The notes under the pieces were generated by a model that did not search any database, was not told where the DNA came from, and worked only from the letters and a program-made list of their open reading frames with translations. This document shows positions 14,372-22,768 of a stretch of DNA of 31,920 nucleotides, piece after piece (the first letter of the stretch is position 1; every line of letters starts with the position of its first letter). The translations under genes and the position numbers were made by a program. This DNA comes from DASSBG01 sp965651365 (lineage in GTDB: Bacteria > Pseudomonadota > Gammaproteobacteria > Xanthomonadales > Rhodanobacteraceae), in the NCBI GenBank assembly GCA_965651365.1, contig CBFGSA010000014.1, positions 1 through 31,920 of the forward strand, in the 5' to 3' direction.

Positions 14372-15661
14372 TCAGCGGGCGCCGGCCTTTTTCAGCCAGC
14401 GGTTCGCCTTGTCCCGGGTTTCAGGATACTGGGCTGCTTTCTTCATCGCCGCGATCGCGGCCTGGCGATGGTTGGCATTGGCATTGGCCGCACCCAGCAC
14501 CATGTAGGCATTGCCTTCCTTCTGGACGCCCTTGGCGATACCGGCCTTGGCCAGCTTGATCGCTTCCGCATTCTTGCCCTGGTTGGCCAGGATCTGCGCG
14601 CGACGCACGTCCATCTCGCCATCCTTGGCAAACTTGGAGGCTTTTTTGTAAGCCACCACTGCCTTGGTGTCGTCACCACCGATATAGGCCGCATCCCCTT
14701 CGAGCTTGTACACGTCATAACCGGGCTTCAATACCCCGTTCTTGAGACCGTCCTCAAGAACGGCAATGGCTTTGTGGGCCTTCGGCCCAGGCTCGTCCGA
14801 GCCTTGCGCAATCATCATGTAAAGCTTGGCCATCGAGATGTAGTCACTATCCTTCTTCAGCGCGCCCTGGCTCTTGGCCTGTTCCATCATTTCCAGGGCT
14901 TCGGGGTAGCGCTCGGCCTGTATCAGCAGCGAGACCGCATTGCGCAGTGTCGTCGTGTCCGCGGGATCTTCAGCCAAATGCTTCTTGGCCATGGTGATGG
15001 CCTGGTCGGTATTGCCTGACTCGGCATAGCTGGCGGCGAGAATCTGATCCCAGTTTGCCGGCGCGGGCTTGCCTTCCTGCGTACTCAACTCCTTGGCCTT
15101 CTTGATCGCGGCGATGGCCTCGGTGTACTTCTGCAAGCGGTAATCGATATTGCCCTCCAGTGCGTAGGACTGCGCGGTCTCGCGCTTGCCCTGCTCGCGC
15201 CATTTGTGCAGCACGTCGAGTCCCTTGGCGTATTGCTGGTCGGCGACGTAGAACTGCGCCAAACCGTACATGAGCTGGAAATAGGTATCGTTCGGCATGA
15301 CGCCGAGATCCAGCGAGCTTTTCATCAGTTTGATGGCTTCTTTCAGCTTGCCTTGCTGGTAGCGAAGATTGGCCAGACCCTGCAAAGCCATGGCCTGGGC
15401 GTACTTGCTCTTGGTTTCGCTGCCATCGGCAATCGGCTGCAGCAAGGCTTCGGCCTTGGCGTCATCACCGGAGTTGGCAGCATCCAGCGCCTCGTTGAGC
15501 TTCTTGGCATCACGCTGGCTGCGCAGATCCAGCTTGGGCGCATGGCGGGTAGCATTCGGATACAGGTCTTCCTTTTTGTCTTTGGCCAGCGCGGCCGGGG
15601 AGGCCAGCAGAAGGGCCAAGGCAGCCGTTGCCAGAAGAGATGCGATGCGAATTGGTTTCAT
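14372..15661 (-). CDS. Secreted tetratricopeptide-repeat protein
   Basis: A 429-residue protein with a clear Sec signal peptide (MKPIRIASLLATAALALLLA, then SPAALA just before KDKK). The mature part is built of TPR-like helical pairs, for example AQAMALQGLANLRYQQGKL, AQSYALEGNIDYRLQKYTEA, ILAASYAESGNTDQAITMAK and LGAANANANHRQAAIAAMKK. It is probably a periplasmic protein-interaction scaffold. It lies between gyrB and tonB in the same direction, a position occupied by a hypothetical protein in Xanthomonas as I recall, so a link to the TonB system is possible. It has no catalytic motif. Confidence 0.85.
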   Translation of the reverse strand: MKPIRIASLLATAALALLLASPAALAKDKKEDLYPNATRHAPKLDLRSQRDAKKLNEALDAANSGDDAKAEALLQPIADGSETKSKYAQAMALQGLANLRYQQGKLKEAIKLMKSSLDLGVMPNDTYFQLMYGLAQFYVADQQYAKGLDVLHKWREQGKRETAQSYALEGNIDYRLQKYTEAIAAIKKAKELSTQEGKPAPANWDQILAASYAESGNTDQAITMAKKHLAEDPADTTTLRNAVSLLIQAERYPEALEMMEQAKSQGALKKDSDYISMAKLYMMIAQGSDEPGPKAHKAIAVLEDGLKNGVLKPGYDVYKLEGDAAYIGGDDTKAVVAYKKASKFAKDGEMDVRRAQILANQGKNAEAIKLAKAGIAKGVQKEGNAYMVLGAANANANHRQAAIAAMKKAAQYPETRDKANRWLKKAGAR

Positions 15662-15982
15662 GGATCACCTCGTGTTGATTGGGCCCGCGCACTCGGGGTC
15701 TGCGTTTCAGACTAAACCGGGCAACATGAACAGTACAAGCAGGCCAAACGGAATTTTAGTGGCGCGGCGATGGATGTGCGCGCAATGGCGTGTGCAATTT
15801 CCCCCAACAGGCTGTGCAGGCTGCCCAACGGCCGAGACAAAGGCAGTATGCCGCGTCTTGCGGCAGGCCACATGCGTCAAAAGTACCGGTCGGGTTTCTT
15901 TAACAAAGACAAGTAAAAACAATAACATACTGTTTTTTTGCGGGTCGTTGTGGTCAGTTCTTGCGCAATCAGGCCTGTCCGG
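15662..15982. other. 321-bp gap between gyrB and the TPR gene
   Basis: No gene was found. On the minus strand TTGTAC and TTAGTC (15733-15738 and 15710-15715, 17-base spacing) could be the promoter of the TPR gene. A 6-bp stem TGCCGC/GCGGCA lies at 15849-15865. An AT-rich island at 15894-15939 includes an AAAAACA...TGTTTTTTT pairing, which could help terminate transcription from gyrB but is weak. The island stands out sharply from the GC-rich surroundings. Confidence 0.4.
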
Positions 15983-18412
15983 TCAGACGTCGAGGTTGGC
16001 CACATCCAGCGCATTCGATTCGATGAACTGGCGACGCGGTTCGACCACATCGCCCATCAGGGTCGAGAAGATCTCGTCAGCTTCGACCGCATCCTCGATG
16101 CCGACCTGCAACATGCGCCGGGTTTCCGGGTTGACCGTGGTCTCCCACAACTGCTCGGGGTTCATCTCGCCCAGGCCCTTGAAGCGCTGGATGCTGCGCC
16201 CCTTGCGGGCCTCGTCCAGCAGCCACTGGCGGGCCTGGTCGAACCGGGTGATGCCGCGCGAGGATTTGTTGCGGCGAATCTCGGCACCGGGCCGGATGAA
16301 GTCGCTGAGCTGCTCGGCCACGCTGCGGATGGGCCGGAACTCGGGGCCACTGAGAAAAGCCCGGGTCAGGATGTGTTTGTGCTCAAGTCCGTGCTGGGTG
16401 CGGGTGACTTCGATCGCTGCCGGCAGTTCCTCAGTGGCCGGTCGCAGCGTCAGGGTGTAGCTCGGCTTGCCCAGGCCGCTGGAGGCTACCCGTGAGGCCA
16501 GACCGTCCAGCCATGCCTGCAGGCGCTCTGGGTCACCCCACGCAGAGTCTTCAAGTGGTTGATAATCAAGCATTTCCATCAGAACCGCGGGGTCGCAACG
16601 CTTGTTCAGACGTTGCACCTGATCGAGCGCAATCTGGTAGTCGCGCAACAGCTTCTCCAGCGCTTCGCCACCGATTGGCGGGGCCTCCGGGTCAAACATC
16701 AGTTCGGCGTTCTCGACTGCGTTGGAAATCAGAAAGGCATTCAGGGCCGCGTCGTCCTTGAGGTACAGCTCCTGCTTGCCCTGCTTGAGCTTGTACAGTG
16801 GCGGCAGGCCGATGTACACATGGCCGCGCTCGATCAACTCGGGCATCTGGCGGTAAAAGAAAGTCAGCAGCAAGGTGCGGATGTGCGAGCCGTCAACGTC
16901 GGCGTCGGTCATGATCACGATGCGGTGGTAGCGCAGCTTGTCGGCGTCGAACTCGTCCTTGCCGATGCCGGTACCGAGCGCCGTGATCAGGGTGCCGACT
17001 TCGGCCGAGGACAGCATGCGGTCAAAGCGCGCCTTTTCGACATTGAGAATCTTGCCCTTGAGCGGCAGCACTGCCTGGGTCTTGCGGTTGCGGCCTTGCT
17101 TGGCCGAGCCGCCGGCCGAGTCACCCTCGACCAGGAACAACTCGCACAGCGCAGGATCCTTTTCCTGGCAATCGGCCAGCTTGCCCGGCAACCCGGCGAT
17201 GTCCAGTGCACCCTTGCGCCGGGTCATGTCGCGCGCCTTGCGCGCCGCCTCGCGGGCACGGGCCGCATCGATCACCTTGGATACAATGACCTTGGCCTCG
17301 GTGGGATGCTCAAGCAGGAAATCGCTGAGCTTCTCGTACACGGCCTGCTCGACCACACCCTTGACCTCGGAGGAAACCAGCTTGTCCTTGGTCTGCGAGG
17401 AGAATTTCGGGTCGGGCACTTTCACCGACAGCACCGCAATCATGCCCTCGCGCATGTCGTCGCCCGAAGGCGATACCTTGGCCTTCTTGGCCAGGCCTTC
17501 GCGCTCGATGTAGTTCTGCAGGCTGCGCGTCAACGCACCGCGAAAGCCGGTCAGATGGGTGCCACCGTCGCGCTGCGGGATGTTGTTGGTGAAGCAGAAC
17601 ATCGTTTCCTGGTAGCCGTCGGTCCACTGCATGGCAACCTCGACCGTGGTGCCCTCATGCTCGGACTGGAAACTGATGACGCTGGGATGCAGCGCTGTCT
17701 TGAGCTGCGCCAAGTGCTCGACGAAGGAGCGGATACCGCCCTCGTAGGCAAACACGTCGTGCTTGTCGAAGCGCTCGTCCGTCAGCTCGATGCGCACGCC
17801 GGAATTGAGAAAGGCCAGTTCACGCAGGCGCTTGGCCAGCACCTCGTACTGGAACTCGATGTTGGTGAAGGTTTTCGGACTCGGCGTAAAACGCACGCAG
17901 GTACCGGTGTCATCGGCCTTGGCGACTTCCTTGATCGGGTACAAGGGTTCGCCATCGGCGTATTCTTGCAGATATTCGATGCCGTCGCGGCGGATGCGCA
18001 GCCAAAGATGCTCGGACAAGGCGTTGACCACTGACACACCCACGCCATGCAGCCCGCCCGAGACCTTGTAGGAATTGGCGTCAAACTTGCCGCCGGCATG
18101 CAGCACGGTCATCACTACCTCGGCAGTGGCGCGCTTCTCCTCCGGGTGCATGCCGACCGGGATGCCGCGGCCGTTGTCGCGGATGCTGACCGAGCCGTCA
18201 TCGTGAATGCGGACCTCGATCTTGTCGCAATACCCGGCCAGCGCCTCGTCGATGGCGTTGTCGACCACCTCGAAAACCATATGGTGCAGACCGGTGCCGT
18301 CATCGGTGTCTCCGATGTACATGCCGGGACGTTTGCGCACCGCCTCCAGGCCCTTGAGAACCTTGATGTTGCTGGAGTCGTAGTTGCCGTTGCCGGGGGT
18401 CTTGTCACTCAT
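15983..18412 (-). CDS. gyrB: DNA gyrase subunit B
   Basis: This 809-residue ATPase subunit of gyrase introduces negative supercoils together with GyrA. The GHKL ATPase is N-terminal: KRPGMYIGDTDDGTGLHHMVFEVVDNAIDEA and DNGRGIPVGMHPEE. The transducer follows (QRDGGTHLTGFRGALTR). Then comes TOPRIM with EGDSAGGSAKQGRNR, PLKGKILNVEKARFD and the acidic DADVDGSHIRTLLLTFFYR. The C-terminal segment ends near RFKGLGEMNPEQLWETT. The length is close to the E. coli value of 804. I chose the ATG at MSDKTPG; another ATG 11 codons upstream is less family-like. It is last in dnaA-dnaN-recF-gyrB. Confidence 0.98.
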   Translation of the reverse strand: MSDKTPGNGNYDSSNIKVLKGLEAVRKRPGMYIGDTDDGTGLHHMVFEVVDNAIDEALAGYCDKIEVRIHDDGSVSIRDNGRGIPVGMHPEEKRATAEVVMTVLHAGGKFDANSYKVSGGLHGVGVSVVNALSEHLWLRIRRDGIEYLQEYADGEPLYPIKEVAKADDTGTCVRFTPSPKTFTNIEFQYEVLAKRLRELAFLNSGVRIELTDERFDKHDVFAYEGGIRSFVEHLAQLKTALHPSVISFQSEHEGTTVEVAMQWTDGYQETMFCFTNNIPQRDGGTHLTGFRGALTRSLQNYIEREGLAKKAKVSPSGDDMREGMIAVLSVKVPDPKFSSQTKDKLVSSEVKGVVEQAVYEKLSDFLLEHPTEAKVIVSKVIDAARAREAARKARDMTRRKGALDIAGLPGKLADCQEKDPALCELFLVEGDSAGGSAKQGRNRKTQAVLPLKGKILNVEKARFDRMLSSAEVGTLITALGTGIGKDEFDADKLRYHRIVIMTDADVDGSHIRTLLLTFFYRQMPELIERGHVYIGLPPLYKLKQGKQELYLKDDAALNAFLISNAVENAELMFDPEAPPIGGEALEKLLRDYQIALDQVQRLNKRCDPAVLMEMLDYQPLEDSAWGDPERLQAWLDGLASRVASSGLGKPSYTLTLRPATEELPAAIEVTRTQHGLEHKHILTRAFLSGPEFRPIRSVAEQLSDFIRPGAEIRRNKSSRGITRFDQARQWLLDEARKGRSIQRFKGLGEMNPEQLWETTVNPETRRMLQVGIEDAVEADEIFSTLMGDVVEPRRQFIESNALDVANLDV

Positions 18413-18469
18413 GTGAGGCTCGCGGGTGCGGATCGGGAAATCCAAACTGCCAGTATAGCATTTCGCCGC

Positions 18470-19552
18470 TTACGCCCCGTCCGTTTCCCGAACTCGACCT
18501 TGTTCCACGTGGAACATCCGCACCGCCTGATCACACAGCGCCCGCGGACAGTCGGTTCCCGTAACCCACACCTGTCCCGGGCTCTCAAGCAAGCGCTGCA
18601 CCAGACGCTGCTGGTGCTCCCGATCCAGTTCCGAAGCCAGATCATCCAGACAGAGAATTGGTCGTTCCCTGCAATCGTTCTGGTACAAGCGGGCCTGGGC
18701 CAGTACACAGGCCAGTGCCGCCAGCTTCTCCTGGCCCCGTGAAAATTGCTCGTGATGGCTGACTTTGTCGAAGCGCAAGCGCCAGTCCGCCCGGTGCGGA
18801 CCTGCGCCGCTGTAACCGCGCTGGCGGTCGCGGTCGCGTGAATCGAACAGGGCGTCCGCCAGCTTGCGCTCCCCTGCCCAACCGCACAAGTAGCGCAGCT
18901 CGACCGCCCCAAGCGTCGGCGCGAGACGGGTTGATTCGGCTTCGATCCCCGTTTTCAGCCGTTGGCAGTATTCACGCCGCAGCCGATCAATCCGCTCGCC
19001 AGCCTGCACCATCTGGTTCTCCCACACATCCAGCTGCGCATCGCTTGCTCCGGACTTGAGCAAGGTGTTGCGTTGACGCAGGGCCCGCCGATAACGCTGC
19101 CACAGTTCGAGAAAGGAATGTTCCACGTGGAACACTCCCCAATCCAGAAAGCGCCGCCGCTCGCCCGAACCGCCTGAAATCAGGGCGTGGCTGCCTGGCT
19201 CGAAACACACGCTGGCGCACTGGCGCACCACCTCGGCCAGGGTGGCGACGCGATCGCCATCCACGCGGATACGCCAGGATTCGGATTCACGCGCCATGCC
19301 GACGCGATGGCGTTTGCCGTGTTCCAGCTCGAGTTCGGCGTAGATCGTGTAGTCCTGCCGACCTTGAGCGGTCAATGCCGCGTGCCCGCCGCTGCGAAAG
19401 CTGCGCCCGTGCGACAACACATGAATCGCTTCCAGCAGTGACGTCTTGCCGCTGCCGTTGGGGCCCACCAACACGTTGAAGCCCGCCGCCGGCTCGACTG
19501 AAACCTCGCGCAAACAGCGCAGCCCGTCCACCCGCAAAACACCCAGATGCAT
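18470..19552 (-). CDS. recF: DNA replication and repair protein RecF
   Basis: A 360-residue SMC-like ATPase that helps load RecA at single-strand gaps. Walker A is GPNGSGKTSLLEAI near residue 32. The ABC signature region is EQFSRGQEKLAALA, and Walker B is PILCLDDLASELD. DWGVFHVEHSF and the C-terminal MFHVEQG are conserved RecF positions, and both are encoded here by the parS palindrome. The ATG at MHLGVLRVD was preferred over an open extension of eight residues. The gene follows dnaN after a 126 bp gap with heptamer repeats and precedes gyrB by 57 bp. Confidence 0.97.
   Translation of the reverse strand: MHLGVLRVDGLRCLREVSVEPAAGFNVLVGPNGSGKTSLLEAIHVLSHGRSFRSGGHAALTAQGRQDYTIYAELELEHGKRHRVGMARESESWRIRVDGDRVATLAEVVRQCASVCFEPGSHALISGGSGERRRFLDWGVFHVEHSFLELWQRYRRALRQRNTLLKSGASDAQLDVWENQMVQAGERIDRLRREYCQRLKTGIEAESTRLAPTLGAVELRYLCGWAGERKLADALFDSRDRDRQRGYSGAGPHRADWRLRFDKVSHHEQFSRGQEKLAALACVLAQARLYQNDCRERPILCLDDLASELDREHQQRLVQRLLESPGQVWVTGTDCPRALCDQAVRMFHVEQGRVRETDGA
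18501..18516. promoter_or_regulatory. parS: parS centromere-like site 1 (ParB binding), within recF
   Basis: TGTTCCACGTGGAACA is a perfect 16-bp palindrome and matches the bacterial parS consensus (TGTTNCACGTGNAACA), with the C/G variant used in Pseudomonas. It encodes Met-Phe-His-Val-Glu-Gln near the RecF C-terminus. No parA/parB genes are in the window. Confidence 0.85.
19119..19134. promoter_or_regulatory. parS: parS centromere-like site 2 (ParB binding), within recF
   Basis: This is an identical 16-bp palindrome 618 bp from site 1. In the recF frame it encodes Val-Phe-His-Val-Glu-His, in the same codon phase as site 1 (TTC CAC GTG GAA). Confidence 0.85.
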
Positions 19553-19584
19553 CAGGCCGGCCCCGCAGCAGCACAAGTCAGCCT

Positions 19585-19618
19585 TCCGAGTCCCGAGTCC
19601 CGAGTCCCGAGTCCCGAA
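19585..19618. repeat. Tandem heptamer repeat TCCCGAG between dnaN and recF
   Basis: Three perfect TCCCGAG units (19591-19611) are preceded by TCCGAG and followed by TCCCGAA, giving about 4.9 copies. Read on the transcribed strand it is CTCGGGA repeated. It fills much of the 126 bp gap downstream of dnaN and upstream of recF. Similar heptamer arrays are, to my recollection, common in intergenic DNA of Xanthomonadaceae. There is no sign of a coding role. Confidence 0.85.
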
Positions 19619-19678
19619 TCGGTGCTTGCGCCCCTGTCTTGCCGTAATGCCGGACTCAAGCCAGGCACTCCAGTCAAC

Positions 19679-20779
19679 CTATAACCGCAACGGCATCACC
19701 ACGTGCCGCACGTGATCGTGTTCACTGTCCTGAACCAGCAGGCTGGACTGGGCATCACGCAAACACAGACGTACCTTGTCGCTCTCCAGCACACCCAGCG
19801 CATCCAGCAGGTAGCCCACATTGAAGCCAATGGCCAAGTCCTCGATTGCACTTTCGACCTCCAGCTCCTCGACGGCCTCTTCCTGCTCCGGATTGTGCGC
19901 CACGATTTCGAGCTTGCCGGGGCTGAAGCCCAGGCGCACCCCGCGGTATTTCTCGTTGGACAGGATCGAAGCCCGGGACAGACACGCCCGCAGCGGATCA
20001 CGCGGCACCAGCGCGACCTGGTCGGCACCGATCGGTATCACCGACTCATAATCCGGGAAGCGGCCGTCGATCAGCTTGGAGGTGAACACGACATCACCCT
20101 TGTGCACCCGGATATGATTGCGGCCAAACTCGATTTCGACCTCGCCATCAGCGGCTTCGAACAGACCGCTCAACTCCATCACGCCTTTGCGCGGAATGAT
20201 GATCTGGCGCGCAGACGATACGGCCGATTCCAGTTCCGCCTCGGCAAGCGCCAGGCGGTGGCCGTCGGTGGCCACGCAACGCAGAGTGCGCTCGTTGAGA
20301 TCAAGTAACAGACCATTGAGATAAAAGCGCACATCCTGGTTGGCCATCGCGAACGCAGTTGAATCCATCAACTGCTTGAGCGTGGCCTGCGGCATGCGGA
20401 CGCGCTCGATGACCTCGATTTCATCGGTGGTCGGAAACTCGCTGGCCGGAAGGGTCGCCAGCGTGTAGCGGCTGCGACCGGCCTGCATCATGACCTTGTC
20501 ATTGTTGAGCGAGAACTTGAGCTGAGCACCATCGGGCAAGGCACGCACCAACTCCAGCAGCTTGCGGGCCGGCAGCGTAATCTCGCCCGCCGCCATGTCC
20601 TCGACTGCCGCTCGCGCCACCATTTCCACTTCGAGATCCGAACCGGTCAGCGCGACCTTGTCCTGATCTGCCTGGACCAGAACATTGGCCAACACCGGCA
20701 GAGTGTGGCGCCGCTCCACGACCCCCGCAACCTGCTGCAACGGCTTGAGCAAGACTTCACGTTGAATACTGAATTGCAT
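19679..20779 (-). CDS. dnaN: DNA polymerase III sliding clamp (beta subunit)
   Basis: A 366-residue clamp, exactly the E. coli length, that encircles DNA as a dimer and tethers polymerase III. Three repeated domains are visible: QREVLLKPLQQVAGVVERRHTLPVLANV at the start; RMPQATLKQLMDSTAFAM and RYYLNG-type RFYLNGLLLDL in the middle; and KLIDGRFPDYESVIP with LRACLSRASILSNEKYRGV in the last part. It ends with the typical HVVMPLRL. The ATG has GAAGGACAGG upstream; an upstream in-frame ATG would add 33 non-homologous residues reaching into the origin. It follows dnaA after a 233 bp gap. Confidence 0.98.
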   Translation of the reverse strand: MQFSIQREVLLKPLQQVAGVVERRHTLPVLANVLVQADQDKVALTGSDLEVEMVARAAVEDMAAGEITLPARKLLELVRALPDGAQLKFSLNNDKVMMQAGRSRYTLATLPASEFPTTDEIEVIERVRMPQATLKQLMDSTAFAMANQDVRFYLNGLLLDLNERTLRCVATDGHRLALAEAELESAVSSARQIIIPRKGVMELSGLFEAADGEVEIEFGRNHIRVHKGDVVFTSKLIDGRFPDYESVIPIGADQVALVPRDPLRACLSRASILSNEKYRGVRLGFSPGKLEIVAHNPEQEEAVEELEVESAIEDLAIGFNVGYLLDALGVLESDKVRLCLRDAQSSLLVQDSEHDHVRHVVMPLRL

Positions 20780-21012
20780 GGCCTGTCCTTCAATTATTTT
20801 GTTGATAACTTGATTTTGTGGTTGTTGTAGGGCCTGTGCGTTATCGGAAAACCCTTGTATTTCTTTTATAATCAACAACTTGCTTGGAGCATCGCTGTGG
20901 GTTGTTATTCTCGGTCGCTGTGCGTGGTCTGTGGATAAGTGTCGATTACGGAACTATCCAGATACTGTACACAGATACCCACCGCGCTTGTCCACAACAA
21001 ATCCCCCCCCCT
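20780..21012. other. oriC: Putative chromosomal replication origin (oriC) between dnaA and dnaN
   Basis: One perfect DnaA box (TGTGGATAA at 20930-20938, complement TTATCCACA) is present. Two one-mismatch boxes lie at 20988-20996 (TTGTCCACA) and 20800-20808 (complement TTATCAACA). Weaker two-mismatch matches are at 20954-20962, 20965-20973 and 20835-20843. An AT-rich stretch (about 20790-20880) next to them could be the unwinding element. As far as I recall, the dnaA-dnaN gap is the origin in Xanthomonas. The rpmH-dnaA gap is GC-rich and lacks boxes. Confidence 0.65.
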
Positions 21013-22380
21013 TCAGCCGGTCAGGATCCGGCTCAATTTGGCCCAATCCTGCTGCATGCGGGGATCATCCTCGCACAAACCGCGAATCGTGCGACAGGCA
21101 TGCAATACCGTGGTGTGGTCCCGCCCGCCAAAAGCTTCGCCGATTTCCGGCAGACTGTTCTCGGTCAGTTCCTTGGCCAGCGCCATGGCCATCTGTCGCG
21201 GCCGGGCCAGCGAGCGCACCCGGGACTTGGACAGCAGATCGGACAGGCGCACCTGATAGTAGTCGGCTACCGTGCGCTGGATATTCGGCAGATTGACCGC
21301 ATGCGCGTGCACGCTGAGCAGGTCGCGCAGGGTTTCCTGGGTGAAGTTGACGCTGATGTCGCGACCGAAAAAGTTGGCGCGTGCCGCCAGCGTGTTCAGT
21401 GCGCCTTCCAGATCGCGCACATTGGAGCGGATCCGCCGCGCCAGCAACATCGCCACGTCCTGCGGCAAGTCAATACCCTTCTCGCTGGCCTTGGCCATGA
21501 GGATGGCGGCGCGGGTCTCGAAATCGGGCGGCTCGATGGCTACCGACAAACCCCAGCCCAGGCGCGACTTCAGCCGTGGCTCGAGATTTTCCACCTCGCG
21601 CGGATAGCGGTCGCAGGTCAGGATGATCTGTTGCTTGCCCTCGAACAGATTGTTGAACGTGTGGAAGAACTCCTCCTGGGTGGAATTCTTGCCGGCAAAA
21701 AACTGGATGTCGTCGATCAGCAGCGCATCGATCGAACGAAATCGCTCCTTGAATTCGTCCATGTTCTTGTGCGCGAGGGCTTTCACCATCGCGTTGACGA
21801 ACTGCTCGGAGCGCAGGTACAGCACACGCATGCCCGGGTTGCGCTCGACGATCAGATTGCCGGCGGCATGCATCAGGTGGGTTTTGCCCAGGCCGGTACC
21901 GCCATACAACAGCAAGGGGTTGTAGGCATGGCCGGGATTCATGGCAACCTGGGTGGCTGCGGCCTTGCCGAGCTGGTTCGGTTTGCCTTCGACAAAACTG
22001 TCAAAGGTATAGGCCGGGTCGAGATTGTGTTTGGCTTCCTCGACGTTGTGCCCTGACGGCTCGCGCACCGGCGCGCTGGTGTCGGCCGGACGTTCTTCGC
22101 TGCCGGGCCGCTTGAGCGTACCCACTTCCAGGTGAATTGGAACGGCCTGTCCGGACAGCCCTTCAAGAATGTCGGCAATGCGCTCCAGATAGTTGCTGCG
22201 CACCATGTCCAGCGTGTAGGCATTGGGTGCCAGCAGGCGCAAGCACCCCTCGTCATCGCCTGCTTGCAAGGGCTTCAGCCAGGTCTGTACTTCCTGCGTG
22301 CTCAGCTCGCCTTCCAGCCGCTTGAGACAGGTGTGCCACATTTCATTCAGGCCATTCATGGAAGCGCTATTGTCCACCAT
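21013..22380 (-). CDS. dnaA: Chromosomal replication initiator DnaA
   Basis: A 455-residue AAA+ initiator that binds DnaA boxes and opens the origin. The N-terminal domain (MWHTCLKRLEGELSTQEVQTWLKPLQ) leads to a variable linker (about 85-120). The AAA+ core starts at YTFDSFVEGKPNQLGKAAA, with Walker A GGTGLGKTHL, Walker B LLIDDIQFF and the RLKSRLGWGLS arginine-finger box. The C-terminal DNA-binding domain has the GGRDHTTVLHACRTI signature. Several in-frame ATGs exist (22380, 22359 and at MWHT), none with a convincing ribosome site; I give the longest. A run of nine C residues lies just beyond the stop. It is transcribed away from rpmH. Confidence 0.97.
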   Translation of the reverse strand: MVDNSASMNGLNEMWHTCLKRLEGELSTQEVQTWLKPLQAGDDEGCLRLLAPNAYTLDMVRSNYLERIADILEGLSGQAVPIHLEVGTLKRPGSEERPADTSAPVREPSGHNVEEAKHNLDPAYTFDSFVEGKPNQLGKAAATQVAMNPGHAYNPLLLYGGTGLGKTHLMHAAGNLIVERNPGMRVLYLRSEQFVNAMVKALAHKNMDEFKERFRSIDALLIDDIQFFAGKNSTQEEFFHTFNNLFEGKQQIILTCDRYPREVENLEPRLKSRLGWGLSVAIEPPDFETRAAILMAKASEKGIDLPQDVAMLLARRIRSNVRDLEGALNTLAARANFFGRDISVNFTQETLRDLLSVHAHAVNLPNIQRTVADYYQVRLSDLLSKSRVRSLARPRQMAMALAKELTENSLPEIGEAFGGRDHTTVLHACRTIRGLCEDDPRMQQDWAKLSRILTG

Positions 22381-22549
22381 CCAGAGCTGGGAAGTGAGCA
22401 GGGGAGTCTAGCAGCCCGGCACAGCCCGGGGCATCCCGCCGGATCATCTCCAGCATAGCCTGCGCGCGCGCATGTCGCGAACCCGGGAAACACGCCAACC
22501 GGAGGCACGCCGGCCCGGATTGGCCGGGGCTTCACGGAGTCGCTTTGGC

Positions 22550-22579
22550 TTGACACACCGGCCCGCCAGACCGTATGCT
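22550..22579 (+). promoter_or_regulatory. Sigma-70 promoter for rpmH-rnpA
   Basis: TTGACA and TATGCT are separated by 18 bases, ending 38 bases before the rpmH ATG. The -35 is perfect and the -10 matches 4 of 6. It is the strongest promoter match I saw in the window, as expected for a ribosomal protein gene. Confidence 0.7.
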
Positions 22580-22617
22580 CGCCGGTCTTTTTCCCAGCAC
22601 CAGTCACGGATTCCATC

Positions 22618-22752
22618 ATGAAGCGCACTTTTCAACCCAGCGTGCTCAAGCGTGCCCGCAAGCACGGCTTCCGCGCGCGCATGAAGACCGCCGATGGTCG
22701 CAAGATCATCAACGCCCGCCGCGCCAAGGGCCGCAAGCGCCTGTCAGCCTGA
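22618..22752 (+). CDS. rpmH: 50S ribosomal protein L34
   Basis: Translation gives 44 residues, starting MKRTFQPSVLKRARKHGFRA and ending GRKRLSA. The product is almost entirely basic, as for all L34 proteins, and it is part of the large ribosomal subunit. The MKRTFQPS start and the RMKTADGRKIINARRAKGRKRLSA pattern leave no doubt. It lies divergent from dnaA and 16 bp before the rnpA start, the standard arrangement. Confidence 0.98.
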   Translation: MKRTFQPSVLKRARKHGFRARMKTADGRKIINARRAKGRKRLSA

Positions 22753-22768
22753 TTCGCGGTAGTGGGCG

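Noticed and set aside
16559..18034. Long plus-strand open frame (491 codons) opposite gyrB
   Set aside because: No domains are visible, and gyrB on the other strand is unambiguous.
22381..22549. oriC in the rpmH-dnaA gap, as in some Pseudomonas
   Set aside because: The gap is GC-rich and contains no DnaA-box match I could find.
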